Notes under the pieces: model-generated
What the model was told of the DNA's origin: nothing
The model's database searches: none
Seen by the model: only the letters and a program-made list of their open reading frames with translations
Translations under genes and position numbers: made by a program
Shown: positions 39,341-48,500 of the stretch, piece by piece
How the letters are laid out: each line of letters opens with the position of its first letter
How positions within the stretch are numbered: the first letter of the stretch is position 1
Origin: Granulicella sp. L56
GTDB taxonomy: Bacteria; Acidobacteriota; Terriglobia; Terriglobales; Acidobacteriaceae
Direction of reading: 5' to 3'
Assembly (NCBI RefSeq): GCF_009765835.1
Contig: NZ_LMUS01000004.1
Coordinates: 1 to 64,000, forward strand
DNA length: 64,000 bases

Positions 39341-39372
39341 TGAATGGGCGCGATCTCAGTCGCGCCCATTCA
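39341..39372. terminator. Hairpin between convergent genes
   Basis: A perfect 13-bp stem (tgaatgggcgcga / tcgcgcccattca) with a 6-base loop between the MscS-like gene and the permease gene. A T-run does not directly follow, so it may act as a weak intrinsic terminator or an mRNA end-stabilising hairpin. Confidence 0.6.
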
Positions 39373-39385
39373 GCTCAAGCGCTTC

Positions 39386-40714
39386 TCAGTAAGCCGGCCC
39401 CGAAAGCAAGCTTCGCTGTGCCGACTGATAGAAGCCATAGAGAGCCACACCGCAGAAGCCAACCATCGGCACCAGATACCCCAGCGCTACGCTTCCCGTC
39501 TGCCGTGCAATCAATCCAGATACCGGCGGAAAGATCGCGCCGCCGACAATTGCCATCACCAGCAACGAGCCGCCGATCTTCGTGTTCCGTCCCAACCCTT
39601 TGAGGCCGAGAGCGAAGATCGTGGGATACATAATCGAGATGAAGAATCCGCTGGCCACAACTCCCCATGCCCCAATGAGTCCTGGGCGATTGACCGCGAC
39701 CAGCATCAGAAGCGCGTTGACAACACCATAAACCGCGAGCATCCGGCTGGGGCGCACAAAACGCATCAACGGAGTCGAAACAAAACGTCCTGCTGCCATC
39801 GCAATCAACGTCGCCAGTAGATACAGTGCGGCTGTCCGCTCGCTCACGACAGTGTACTGCTTCATATAAGGAATCAGGCTGCTCCACGAAGAGATCTGCG
39901 CACCTACGTTGCAGAAGTTCGCTGCCACCGCAATCCAGATCGCCGGAACTCGCAGCAACTCTCCGAAGCTGCCATGGTTCTCGCCTTCGCCCTCATGCTC
40001 CGACGTCATCACCGGAAACTTCGTGCGCGAGAGGATCAGCGCGCACAGCAGCACCACCACACCGAACGTCAGATACGTTGGCACCACGCGCATAATCTCA
40101 CTATGAAGATAGGCATGATAGGTGCCAGCCAGCTTCATAGCCGCAATCTGCGCGGCCTTCGGCTCCACGCCAGAGAAAATGAAATAAGTCCCGATCAGCA
40201 CCCCGGTAATCGTCCCCGGAGGGTTGAACGCCTGCGAGAAGTTCAACCGCTGTTCCGAAGTATGTGGGTCGCCGAACTGCGCGATGAAAGGATTCGCCGC
40301 CGTCTCCAACACCGAAGCACCGCTGCCGACCGTGAACAGAGCGATCAGAAACAACGAGTATTGCCCGCTCACCGCCGCAGGCCAGAACAGCACCATTCCC
40401 GCCCCGAAGATGACCAGCCCGGTCACCATCCCGGCCTTGTAGCCCCACTTGCGCATCAGCAATGCCGCGGGAATCGCCATGCAGAAGTAGCCGAAGAAGT
40501 TCGCCGTCTGCACCAGTTGTGCGCTGAACTGCGACAGCTCGAACGACTTCCTGAATTGCTGCACGAGAATGTCAGTCAGGTTGTTCGACATTCCCCAAAG
40601 GAAAAACAGTACCGTCACAAAAATGAACGGCAGCAGGTGCCCCACAGGAAACATGGGGTGCTTCGTGCCATCGTCAACCTTTGCGCTTCCGCCAATCGGC
40701 GTAGAAATCTGCAT
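39386..40714 (-). CDS. MFS sugar:proton symporter (FucP family)
   Basis: 442 residues with about 12 membrane helices. The N-terminus FIFVTVLFFLWGMSNNLTDIL and the DPHTSEQRLNFSQAFNPPGTI segment are typical of the FucP branch, which imports L-fucose, glucose/galactose or related sugars. The neighbouring fuconolactonase-like and zinc dehydrogenase genes point to a fucose-type substrate. It is the last gene of a minus-strand operon. Not verified against other FucP subtypes. Confidence 0.85.
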   Translation of the reverse strand: MQISTPIGGSAKVDDGTKHPMFPVGHLLPFIFVTVLFFLWGMSNNLTDILVQQFRKSFELSQFSAQLVQTANFFGYFCMAIPAALLMRKWGYKAGMVTGLVIFGAGMVLFWPAAVSGQYSLFLIALFTVGSGASVLETAANPFIAQFGDPHTSEQRLNFSQAFNPPGTITGVLIGTYFIFSGVEPKAAQIAAMKLAGTYHAYLHSEIMRVVPTYLTFGVVVLLCALILSRTKFPVMTSEHEGEGENHGSFGELLRVPAIWIAVAANFCNVGAQISSWSSLIPYMKQYTVVSERTAALYLLATLIAMAAGRFVSTPLMRFVRPSRMLAVYGVVNALLMLVAVNRPGLIGAWGVVASGFFISIMYPTIFALGLKGLGRNTKIGGSLLVMAIVGGAIFPPVSGLIARQTGSVALGYLVPMVGFCGVALYGFYQSAQRSLLSGPAY

Positions 40715-40749
40715 CTCTATCCCTCAATCCTGAACTCTGTTCCTAAGCT

Positions 40750-41751
40750 TTAAATCTCCACCATAATCTTCGTAAACTTTGCGGGAGCCGCACTCCACTC
40801 GCCCAGCAGCCGCGCCGCCTCCGCCAGCGGAACCACCGCGCTCACCGCATCCTCCACCGGAAACTGTCCTGCCTCCAGCATTCGGATTACCTCGCGAAAG
40901 TCCTCCGGCAGCGCATTTCTGCTGCCCATGACATCCAGCTCCTTCTGTACGAACAGCCGCGTCTCATATGCCACCAGCTCCTTCGCATAGCCGATGTACA
41001 CCACGCGCCCGGTGAAGGAGACCTCTTCCACCGCCGCACGAAAGGTCTGCGGCAGCCCAATCGCCTCGATCATCACATCAGGCCCATGCCCGTCCGTAAT
41101 GGCGCTCAACCGCTCGTGCAGGTCTTCGTTCTTCGAGTGGATCAGATGCTTCGCTCCAGCCTTGCGTGCAATCTCGAGCTTAGCGTCGTCCATGTCGATC
41201 GCGATCGTCTCCGCACCACGAAACGCAGCCGAGGCAATCGCACCAAGTCCTACGCCGCCACATCCAAACACCGCAACCGTGTCCTCCGCACTCACCCGTC
41301 CACGCGCCGCCGCATGAAACCCAACCGTCAACGGCTCAACCAGACACAACTCTTTAATCGACAGCTTCGCGGCATAGAGCTTCTCAACCGGAACGCTGAT
41401 GTACTCCGTCATCGCGCCATCACGCTGCACCCCCATCGTCTCGTTGAACTGGCAGGCGTTGACCCTGCCGCGTCGGCATGAAGCGCACTTGCCGCAACTC
41501 GTATAAGGCGAAATCGTCACCAGGGTTCCCGCCGCCAGAGCACCACCGCCTTCGACAACCTCTGCCGCGACTTCATGGCCCGGCACGCGTGGAAACGTCA
41601 CCATCGCATTGCGGCCGCGAAACGTATTCAGGTCGGTCCCGCACATCCCCACCATCTTCACTCGCAGCAAAGCCTCGCCAGCCTGCACAGCGATATCCGG
41701 GACCTCGGCCATAGCCGCGACCTCAGGCCCCTCTATCCGAAACGCCTTCAT
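40750..41751 (-). CDS. Zinc-dependent medium-chain dehydrogenase (sugar/polyol or fucose type)
   Basis: 333 residues. MCGTD and PGHEV carry the catalytic zinc ligands, SCGKCASCRRGRVNAC holds the structural-zinc cysteines, and FGCGGVGLGA is the NAD(P)-binding Rossmann loop. The family oxidises sugars or alcohols. In this operon it could oxidise L-fucose to the lactone that the next enzyme hydrolyses, but a role at a later step of the pathway is equally possible. 35 bp separate it from the permease gene. Confidence 0.87.
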   Translation of the reverse strand: MKAFRIEGPEVAAMAEVPDIAVQAGEALLRVKMVGMCGTDLNTFRGRNAMVTFPRVPGHEVAAEVVEGGGALAAGTLVTISPYTSCGKCASCRRGRVNACQFNETMGVQRDGAMTEYISVPVEKLYAAKLSIKELCLVEPLTVGFHAAARGRVSAEDTVAVFGCGGVGLGAIASAAFRGAETIAIDMDDAKLEIARKAGAKHLIHSKNEDLHERLSAITDGHGPDVMIEAIGLPQTFRAAVEEVSFTGRVVYIGYAKELVAYETRLFVQKELDVMGSRNALPEDFREVIRMLEAGQFPVEDAVSAVVPLAEAARLLGEWSAAPAKFTKIMVEI

Positions 41752-41804
41752 TCAAAAACTCCGATCAACCTATTTTCAAATAGAAAAATAGTCTTTCATA
41801 AAAT

Positions 41805-42641
41805 CTACTCCAACCCATACACCGCGGTCGCCGTCCCACCGAACACGGCATCCCGCTCGGCCTCGCTGAAGTCCGCGAAGTAAGTTCGCAGCACATCGAA
41901 CCAGCGCCCGTACTCACATCCCACCAGACAGACCGGCCAGTCCGACCCGGCCATCAACCGGCCCGGCCCAAACGCCTCCACCACCACATCCAGATAGGGT
42001 CGTAGCGACTCCGGCGTCCACGTCTTCCAGTCTGCCTCCGTCACCAGGCCCGACACCTTGCACCAGACATTTTCGCGCTTGCCCAAGTCTCGCATCCGCG
42101 CAGCCCAGGGCTCCAGCAGACCTTCGCGAATCAGCGGCTTGGCCATGTGGTCCAGCACGAACACCTGCTCCGGATGCTCATCTACAAACTCAATCGCCTG
42201 CGGAAGCTGCCGCTCGTAGATCAGAATGTCGTACACCAGCCCGCTACCCAGAAGAGTACGAATGCCGGAGTTGAAGTCCTCGCGCAGAATATAGTTCTCG
42301 TCCTTCTCCCCTTGAATCACGTGCCGCAGTCCCTTCAGCTTGGGCCTGAACTCAAACTCCTCCATCACCCCAGGAAAGTCCTCCCCGGCAATCGGAGCCC
42401 ATCCCACGACACCGCGAATCGCCTCGCACTCGTCGGCCATCTGCAGCAGCCAGCGAGTCTCGTCCATCGTCTGCCGCGCCTGCACTGCCATCGTGCCGTC
42501 GATCCCAGCCGCCGCGATCTCGCACACTAAATCCTGCGGCAGAAAATCTCTGCGCAGTGCTGTCATCTCGTCATCGATCCATCCATAATCCTCAGGCGAA
42601 TACCGCCAAAGATGGTGATGTGCATCAATCTTTTCTGCCAC
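41805..42641 (-). CDS. Amidohydrolase-family lactonase (L-fuconolactonase-like)
   Basis: About 278 residues from GTG 42641, which has AAGGGG at 9 nt (the frame extends upstream to 42701). The DAHHHLWRY opening is the hallmark of the L-fuconolactonase/amidohydrolase-2 group, with LKGLRHVIQGE, VLDHMAKP, VWCKVSGLVTEADW and MAGSDWPVC (catalytic Asp region) in order. Such enzymes open sugar lactones in the fucose oxidation pathway. It heads the operon with the dehydrogenase and permease genes. Confidence 0.85.
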   Translation of the reverse strand: MAEKIDAHHHLWRYSPEDYGWIDDEMTALRRDFLPQDLVCEIAAAGIDGTMAVQARQTMDETRWLLQMADECEAIRGVVGWAPIAGEDFPGVMEEFEFRPKLKGLRHVIQGEKDENYILREDFNSGIRTLLGSGLVYDILIYERQLPQAIEFVDEHPEQVFVLDHMAKPLIREGLLEPWAARMRDLGKRENVWCKVSGLVTEADWKTWTPESLRPYLDVVVEAFGPGRLMAGSDWPVCLVGCEYGRWFDVLRTYFADFSEAERDAVFGGTATAVYGLE

Positions 42642-42758
42642 TCTCTTCGTCCCCTTCAACTCGCTCGGCGACAGCTTTCGCCGCAAAAAAACACAAGCCA
42701 AGTCTATCCCAGCCGCACCACGGCTGGTTTTGCGCGAATTATCTCTCGGAAACCTCTA

Positions 42759-43820
42759 TCAGCGCCTGACAGCCCAGGCCATACCATCGGGTTCGCCACC
42801 AGCCTGAATGTGCCCCGTCACCGCAAGCGTCTTGAGATCGATGACCGCGACATAGTTATCAGGGCCGCACGCGACAAACGCTCGCGCACCATCGGCCTCA
42901 ACCAGCACGCCACCCGAGCCATGACCGATAAGGATACGTTTCACCACCTTGCGCGTACTCGCATCCAGAACGATAAGCTCCGGCCCGCTCGACACCAGCA
43001 CCCGCTTCCCGTCCAATGTGAATTTCAGCCGGTTCGCTCCCTGAGCGTTGATGGCAAGTGTATCTACTACCTTCTTCTCATGAAAATTGATGACTGAGAG
43101 CGTGCCATCCTGCGCATTCGCAACCCAGATCTCTTTGCCATCCGGAGAGACGTCAAAGCCCTCCGACCCATTCCCGACGCGAACCACGGTCTCGTTCCAA
43201 TCGGTGCGAGCCGCGCCACCAGGCCCACCCGGCGGCGGTGGCATTCCGCCAGGTCGATGTGCTCCGGGCGGTGGCCCGGGCATCCGTACCGGCTCCTGGT
43301 CGATGATGCTAACCGTTCCCGAGTTGACGTTGCTCGTGACGATGCGCTGCCCATCTTTCGAGACATAGATCATATGAGTACGGTTCTGTCCTGTACCCAA
43401 AATCCAATCGACCTTACCGGTAGCGGGATCGTAGCGGCCAATCGCCTTGGCGGCTTCAGCGGTAAACCACGTCTTGCCGCCTTCGAACGCAAGCCCATGC
43501 GGCCCCCGCAGCGGACCAAGGTCTACCGTTCGCAGCTTTTTATCCGTTACCAGATCAACGATGGTAAGCGTGTTGTACGCACCGAAGCCATAGTTCGAGA
43601 CATACGCCGTCGTCCCGTCCTCCGACGCAATGACCTCGTGAGGATCATTCCCCACAGGCACCCTGGCCAGCACCCGCAGGCTCGAAGGATCGACGACACT
43701 CAAGCTGTGCTCCTGCTTCGAGAGCACCAGCAGCGATGCCGAAGGTTTGCTCTGTCCATAGAGAAAGCCGGAGAGGCAGAGATAGACGACGGGAACAGTA
43801 GCGCGAACGAGAGCTTTCAT
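42759..43820 (-). CDS. Secreted YVTN/YncE-type beta-propeller protein
   Basis: 353 residues with a signal peptide (MKALVRATVPVVYLCLSGFLYG). Repeats such as SVVDPSSLRVLARVPVGNDPHEVIASEDGTTAYVSNYG, FDVSPDGKEIWVANAQDG and VAVIDLKTLAVTGHI show the seven-bladed YVTN propeller pattern. A Pro/Gly-rich loop (GPPPGAHRPGGMPPPPGGPGG, about 184-205) interrupts the fourth to fifth blades. Function unknown; such propellers often act as binding or scaffold proteins in the periplasm. It is upstream of the fuconolactonase on the same strand but with a 117-bp gap. Confidence 0.82.
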   Translation of the reverse strand: MKALVRATVPVVYLCLSGFLYGQSKPSASLLVLSKQEHSLSVVDPSSLRVLARVPVGNDPHEVIASEDGTTAYVSNYGFGAYNTLTIVDLVTDKKLRTVDLGPLRGPHGLAFEGGKTWFTAEAAKAIGRYDPATGKVDWILGTGQNRTHMIYVSKDGQRIVTSNVNSGTVSIIDQEPVRMPGPPPGAHRPGGMPPPPGGPGGAARTDWNETVVRVGNGSEGFDVSPDGKEIWVANAQDGTLSVINFHEKKVVDTLAINAQGANRLKFTLDGKRVLVSSGPELIVLDASTRKVVKRILIGHGSGGVLVEADGARAFVACGPDNYVAVIDLKTLAVTGHIQAGGEPDGMAWAVRR

Positions 43821-43883
43821 GCGTTGAGCCTACCCCCAAACCTCACCGCAAAGCCAGAGATTAAGGCACTCCGCAGCTCCAGA

Positions 43884-45254
43884 TCAAGCCCGCTTCTTCA
43901 GCTCGGGATACCGCTCGAATATCATGCGCTGGTCTTCGGCGCTCAACTGGCCCAGGCGCTTCGGCTTGTCTTGCGGCCGCATCCCCTTCTGGTTGAGCAC
44001 ATTCATCAGGCTCCATTCACGTTGCAGACCGCGCGGTTCTTCGGCCTTCAAGTCATATCGCGTAAAGTCGATCGCCATGGCAGGGCTGTTCGTGGTCCAG
44101 TCGTGCAAAAGCGCCAGCCGAAACTCCTGGTTCATAAACCACTCGATCTCCAGGTTCTTCTCCGAACCCGGCGCACCGGTCCCCTTCTCGTCAAACCGGT
44201 AGTTGAGCAACGCATTGCTGGGCGTATGCTTGCGCCACTCCAACCCGAACGCGCCTTCCGTCATCACCTGCGTATCCGGCCAACGTTCGCGCATCGTCTG
44301 CAACCAGTAGGTCAGGTCCTCGTCGTGGCCCACCGATACCTCCCAGATGCCCGTCACCCAGCCAAAACCGTTCAGGGCGTGCCCACGGTCAAAGTGCACC
44401 GCGGTGGTATCCATCATCTCTCTGCGGCCCACTTCCTTGCCCAGATTCCCCACCGTCTCAATCGGACCCACGCCCATCCGGCTGTTGAAGCCGCCCTGAA
44501 AGCCCTCTCGCCGCGCCGTCAGAAAATCGCAGGTCCATCCATCGAGGCACACGCAGTCGATAAAGTCTGCAGGTCCCTGCGCAGGCTTCAGATAGTGTTC
44601 GCGGCTTGGATAATACGGATAGCAGATGCCACCATCGCCATCCCCATGATCGATGCCGTGCTGGCTCCAGATCTGGCCCTGGCACACATGAATGCCCTCG
44701 TCGGTCGCCAGCAATCTCTGGTTTTCAGAGTCCATGAAGCCTGCCACCACGCACTCCGGGCGATAACCACCGCCAACCATGTCGGAGATCATTCGCAGAG
44801 CATCGTGAATCGTCTGCCGGACGTGCTCGCGCGTGTCATACATCGGCGCAAAATAACCGCCTGGGATAAATGTGATCTCGTCGCCATAGCGGTCGTGGTA
44901 CAAGGCCAGCAGCTTCCGCGCCTGCTTATACTCCTCGCGGTCGTCCTTTAAGGCAAGCCAACTGATCGCCCAGGTCATCTTCCCATCCGGGCAGCCTCTC
45001 GCAAAGGCCTCTCGCCGCGAACGGATGTGGGCTGTACTGTTATCGCCAGACTCATCTTCGCCAATCGAGCGGGTGGGAGTTACCTCAATCTGGTTCACCC
45101 GCACCACCGAAACGTGGGTCACGAACCGTCCACGCATCGGGGCTGTCTGCTCGGCAAAGAGTTGGCTACTTGCTCCCGGTCCACCCAGCGCGAGCGATGC
45201 AGCTGTACCAGCCGCGCCGCCAAGAAAATGCCGCCTCGTCCAACTTTCATTCAT
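43884..45254 (-). CDS. Tat-exported hypothetical protein, DUF3863-like
   Basis: 456 residues. A twin-arginine signal (RRHFLGGAAGTAASLALGG) shows Tat-dependent export of a folded protein. The body is rich in His, Asp and Trp (GFMDSENQRLL, HGIDHGDGDGGICYPYYPS, CVCLDGWTCDF), and resembles DUF3863-type proteins of Bacteroides as I recall them; this match is not checked. A polysaccharide-related enzyme is possible from the His/Asp richness and the sugar genes downstream. It has ATG at 45254 and lies 63 bp upstream of the propeller gene. Confidence 0.65.
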   Translation of the reverse strand: MNESWTRRHFLGGAAGTAASLALGGPGASSQLFAEQTAPMRGRFVTHVSVVRVNQIEVTPTRSIGEDESGDNSTAHIRSRREAFARGCPDGKMTWAISWLALKDDREEYKQARKLLALYHDRYGDEITFIPGGYFAPMYDTREHVRQTIHDALRMISDMVGGGYRPECVVAGFMDSENQRLLATDEGIHVCQGQIWSQHGIDHGDGDGGICYPYYPSREHYLKPAQGPADFIDCVCLDGWTCDFLTARREGFQGGFNSRMGVGPIETVGNLGKEVGRREMMDTTAVHFDRGHALNGFGWVTGIWEVSVGHDEDLTYWLQTMRERWPDTQVMTEGAFGLEWRKHTPSNALLNYRFDEKGTGAPGSEKNLEIEWFMNQEFRLALLHDWTTNSPAMAIDFTRYDLKAEEPRGLQREWSLMNVLNQKGMRPQDKPKRLGQLSAEDQRMIFERYPELKKRA

Positions 45255-45416
45255 CTACCTGCTCCTCTGTTTCGTCAGTTGCCCACAGCTTCGTTGGACG
45301 CTCTTTACCCGGCAGCAGTCATCGTAGCAGCCGATGTCCAGATCGATATCCCGGCCTCATGAAATCCACATCCGGCTACGGCATTAAACGCATCACACTC
45401 TCTGGAGACTCCTTCC

Positions 45417-47102
45417 ATGCCGACAAAAAAATCCGCCTCCCGCTTCGCAACACAAAGCCGCATCGTCCTTCCCGGCAGCCAAAAGCCAAGCTTTGTCCAG
45501 CCTGCCACCGAAAAGCCCGTTCCTGCCGCCACACGCATTACCGTCTCCGTCATGGTGAAATGCAAGACTCCGCTAAAGGCCGCGAATCGCCTGGGCAAAG
45601 AGCGCCTCACCCGCGCCCAGTTTCGCCAGTCCCACGGCCCCGACCCCGACGCTCTCAAGCTTATCCGAGCCTTTGCTAAAGAATACGGCCTCACCCCCGT
45701 TGCGGGCACCCCCATCCCTGGCAGTTGCATCCTCAAGCTCACTGGAACCATCGCTGCCATGCAAAAGGCCTTCGGCGCCACCCTCGTCCACAAGGTTAGC
45801 GGCGCTGCCACCTATCGCATCCGCGAAGGCAATATCACCCTCCCCTCTGAACTCTCAGGCAAGATCGAAGCTGTCCTCGGCCTCGACAACCGTCCCCAGG
45901 CTCAGCCCCACTTTCGCGTCGCCCACGGAAAGAGCAAGCCTATTGCACAGGGTGGAGGCTTCGCCACGCCTCAAATCCGCGCCCAAGCCGACATCTCCTA
46001 CACCCCCGTCCAGGTCGCCCAGCTCTACCAGTTCCCCGCCAACGCCAGCGGCGCGGGCCAAACCATAGGCATCCTCGAGCTAGGCGGAGGCTACCGCACC
46101 GCCGACCTCACGGCCTACTTCAAAACCCTTGGCCAGACGGCACCCACAGTCACCGCCGTCTCCGTCGACGGAGCCAAGAACAGTCCCTCCACTGCCGATG
46201 GCGCGGACGGAGAAGTCATGCTCGACATCGAGGTCTCCGCCGCCGTAGCTCCGGGAGCCAACATAGCCGTCTACTTCGCCCCCAACACCGACCAGGGCTT
46301 CCTCGATGGCCTCGATGCCGCCATCCACGACACCACCAACAAGCCCAGCGTCATCTCCATCAGTTGGGGCTCGGCCGAGGCAAACTGGACCCAACAGTCC
46401 ATGACCGCTCTCGATACCGTCTGCCAGTCTGCCGCTGCCCTCGGCATCTCTATTACCGTGGCCGCAGGCGACAACGGCTCATCCGACGGGGGCACCGGCA
46501 ATAACGTTGACTTCCCCTCCTCCAGCCCCCACGTACTCGCCTGCGGAGGGACCACGCTCACCGGCAGCGGAAGCACCATCACCAGCGAGGTCGTCTGGAA
46601 CGAGCAGGCCAGCAACGAGGGCGCCACCGGCGGCGGTGTCAGCAACGTCTTCCCTCTGCCCTCGTGGCAAGCTAATTCCAACGTGCCCGCGCCGAGCAAC
46701 AGCACGGGAGGACGAGGCGTCCCCGACGTCTGCGGCAATGCCGATCCCGCCACCGGCTATACCGTCCGCGTCGACGGCCAGACGCTCGTCATCGGAGGCA
46801 CCAGCGCTGTAGCACCGCTCTGGGCAGGTCTTATCGCCGTAGCCAACCAGCAGAACGGCACAACCGCAGGGTTTCTTCAGCCGCAGATCTACGCTGCCAA
46901 GGCCAAATCCGGCTTCCGCGACATCACCTCGGGCAATAACGGCAGCTTCAGCGCCGGCCCCGGCTGGGACGCCTGCACCGGCCTGGGTTCCCCCATCACA
47001 GGCACTCTCATCCCATTCCTGGCCACCGGCACCACCTCCGGCAAGAAGCATCCGAAACCGAAGCCCCCTAAAAAGAAGCCCACCAAAAAATCGAACCGAT
47101 AA
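45417..47102 (+). CDS. S53-family serine-carboxyl peptidase (sedolisin/kumamolisin)
   Basis: 561 residues. A pro-domain occupies roughly residues 35-165 (RLTRAQFRQSHGPDPDALK...GTIAAMQKAFGA). The catalytic domain holds the E/D pair in DGEVMLDIEV, the oxyanion Asp region in VAAGDNGSSDGG and the nucleophile Ser in GGTSAVAPLWAG, the classical sedolisin SGTSxxxP motif with the first Ser changed to Gly. No signal peptide is evident, although family members are usually exported and act at acid pH. A basic Pro/Lys tail (HPKPKPPKKKPTKKSNR) ends the protein. A terminator follows. Confidence 0.92.
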   Translation: MPTKKSASRFATQSRIVLPGSQKPSFVQPATEKPVPAATRITVSVMVKCKTPLKAANRLGKERLTRAQFRQSHGPDPDALKLIRAFAKEYGLTPVAGTPIPGSCILKLTGTIAAMQKAFGATLVHKVSGAATYRIREGNITLPSELSGKIEAVLGLDNRPQAQPHFRVAHGKSKPIAQGGGFATPQIRAQADISYTPVQVAQLYQFPANASGAGQTIGILELGGGYRTADLTAYFKTLGQTAPTVTAVSVDGAKNSPSTADGADGEVMLDIEVSAAVAPGANIAVYFAPNTDQGFLDGLDAAIHDTTNKPSVISISWGSAEANWTQQSMTALDTVCQSAAALGISITVAAGDNGSSDGGTGNNVDFPSSSPHVLACGGTTLTGSGSTITSEVVWNEQASNEGATGGGVSNVFPLPSWQANSNVPAPSNSTGGRGVPDVCGNADPATGYTVRVDGQTLVIGGTSAVAPLWAGLIAVANQQNGTTAGFLQPQIYAAKAKSGFRDITSGNNGSFSAGPGWDACTGLGSPITGTLIPFLATGTTSGKKHPKPKPPKKKPTKKSNR

Positions 47103-47107
47103 AAAAT

Positions 47108-47134
47108 AAGAGGCACCCCAAACGGGTGCCTCTT
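47108..47134. terminator. Intrinsic terminator, bidirectional
   Basis: Inverted repeat aagaggcaccc (47108-47118) / gggtgcctctt (47124-47134) around caaac, with A-run and T-run flanks, between the sedolisin gene and the convergent nusB gene. Confidence 0.88.
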
Positions 47135-47155
47135 TATTCTCTAAAGGGATGGAAC

Positions 47156-47578
47156 CTAGGCCAGCCGCTTCTTCATCAGATCCCGCGCAATCGCATCGAG
47201 CACACCGTTGAGGAAGTGGATCGACTCGGGCGCAGCGTAACGCCGTCCGACCTCCAGCGATTCATTGATGATGATCGCCGCAGGAGTATTAGGAAATCCC
47301 AGCATCTCCGCCACCGCTGCACGAATCAGGCTACGATCGACCACCGGCATCCGCTCAATCCGCCAGTTCTGCGCGTGCGCCTCGATCAACGCATCGATCT
47401 CTGTCTGCCGCGAAGTTGCGATGCGGTACAGATCCTCAGCGAAACCGCGGGTGTCGGCATCCACGTCATCCCGCGAAGGCCAGAACAGCTTACGCACTTC
47501 CTCAGGACTTTGTTTGCCAAGATCGCCTTGAAACAGCATCTGCATCGTCAATTCACGAGACTTGCGTCGAGTTCCCAT
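47156..47578 (-). CDS. nusB: Transcription antitermination factor NusB
   Basis: 140 residues, the normal NusB size. RRKSRELTMQMLFQGD at the N-terminus, VVDRSLIRAAVAEML and PAAIIINESLEVGRRYAAPESIHFLNGVLDAIA are NusB core motifs. It binds boxA RNA with NusE (S10) for rRNA antitermination. The start overlaps the ribH stop in a TAATG, so the two are translationally coupled, which is a common ribH-nusB arrangement. Confidence 0.96.
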   Translation of the reverse strand: MGTRRKSRELTMQMLFQGDLGKQSPEEVRKLFWPSRDDVDADTRGFAEDLYRIATSRQTEIDALIEAHAQNWRIERMPVVDRSLIRAAVAEMLGFPNTPAAIIINESLEVGRRYAAPESIHFLNGVLDAIARDLMKKRLA

Positions 47579-48456
47579 TAGAGCTTCACCGCCAGTTTCT
47601 TCTGGATCGATATCATCTCAATCGCTGCAATTGCAGCCTCAAATCCTTTATTGCCAGCCTTTACGCCAGCTCGATCGAGCGCCTGCTCCAGCGTCTCGCA
47701 GGTCAACACGCCAAAGGCATGAGGAATGCCAGTCTCCTGCTGCGACTGGCCAATGCCCCGCGCCACCTCGATATAGATCGCCTCATAGTGGGCAGTTTCG
47801 CCGCGCAACAGGCACCCCAGCGTAATAATCGCGTCAAACCTCTTCGACTCAGCCAGCGTGCGCGCCGCCGAGGCAATCTCCCACGCGCCCGGCACACGAA
47901 CAATCTCGACATCGGACTTCGCCGCGCCGCTGCGGTACAGCCCATCCAAAGAGCCTTGCAGCAAACGGTCGGTAATCACCGCATTCCAACGGGCGGTCAC
48001 AATAGCAAACCGCATTCCAGCTGCCGACAGATCGCCTTCTACGGCAACCGGCTTGTTGTGCAGCGGATTCTCCGACTGCCAGAAGCCCAGCGTCAGCGCC
48101 TCCGCTTCGCCGGTCGCAATCTTGACCGTAAACAGGCGGCTGTTCCAGTGCGTAAGCTCCACTGCCGACAGCAACTCCGCAATCTCTTCGGTACGGTAGT
48201 AGGCCAACATCCACTTCTCGACCGCGGCATGAACCTGGTCGAGCTGCGTCACCTCAATCAGCAATGGCGGAACCGCAGGCGGTCTTCCCGTGACAAACTC
48301 AAGGTTCGCCAGCGGCGCAAGATGCGCGGAACCGCGGCCCTTAGCGTCCTGCCAGCCTTTGCCCGGCTCAAAACCCAGTGCGGAGAGCAGGCTGTTGAGC
48401 CGGTCGAACGTATCCGCCGAAGCAATGGCGCCGACAACCGTAATTCCCTTAATCAT
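47578..48456 (-). CDS. ribH: 6,7-dimethyl-8-ribityllumazine synthase with an N-terminal extra domain
   Basis: 292 residues, about twice a normal RibH (~150). Residues 140-292 are lumazine synthase: GMRFAIVTARWNAVITDRLL, VPGAWEIASAARTL, GCLLRGETAHYE (catalytic His) and PHAFGVLTCETLEQA are present; this condenses the pyrimidinedione with dihydroxybutanone phosphate in riboflavin synthesis. Residues 1-130 (GITVVGAIASADTFDRLNSLLSALGF...WQSENPLHNK) form a separate domain with a glyoxalase/VOC-like look that I cannot name with confidence. No frameshift or linker break is seen, so it is a true fusion. Confidence 0.9.
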   Translation of the reverse strand: MIKGITVVGAIASADTFDRLNSLLSALGFEPGKGWQDAKGRGSAHLAPLANLEFVTGRPPAVPPLLIEVTQLDQVHAAVEKWMLAYYRTEEIAELLSAVELTHWNSRLFTVKIATGEAEALTLGFWQSENPLHNKPVAVEGDLSAAGMRFAIVTARWNAVITDRLLQGSLDGLYRSGAAKSDVEIVRVPGAWEIASAARTLAESKRFDAIITLGCLLRGETAHYEAIYIEVARGIGQSQQETGIPHAFGVLTCETLEQALDRAGVKAGNKGFEAAIAAIEMISIQKKLAVKL

Positions 48457-48500
48457 AAGTTCGATTGTATCGTCTGAAATGCAATGCGAAGGAGATGCCG

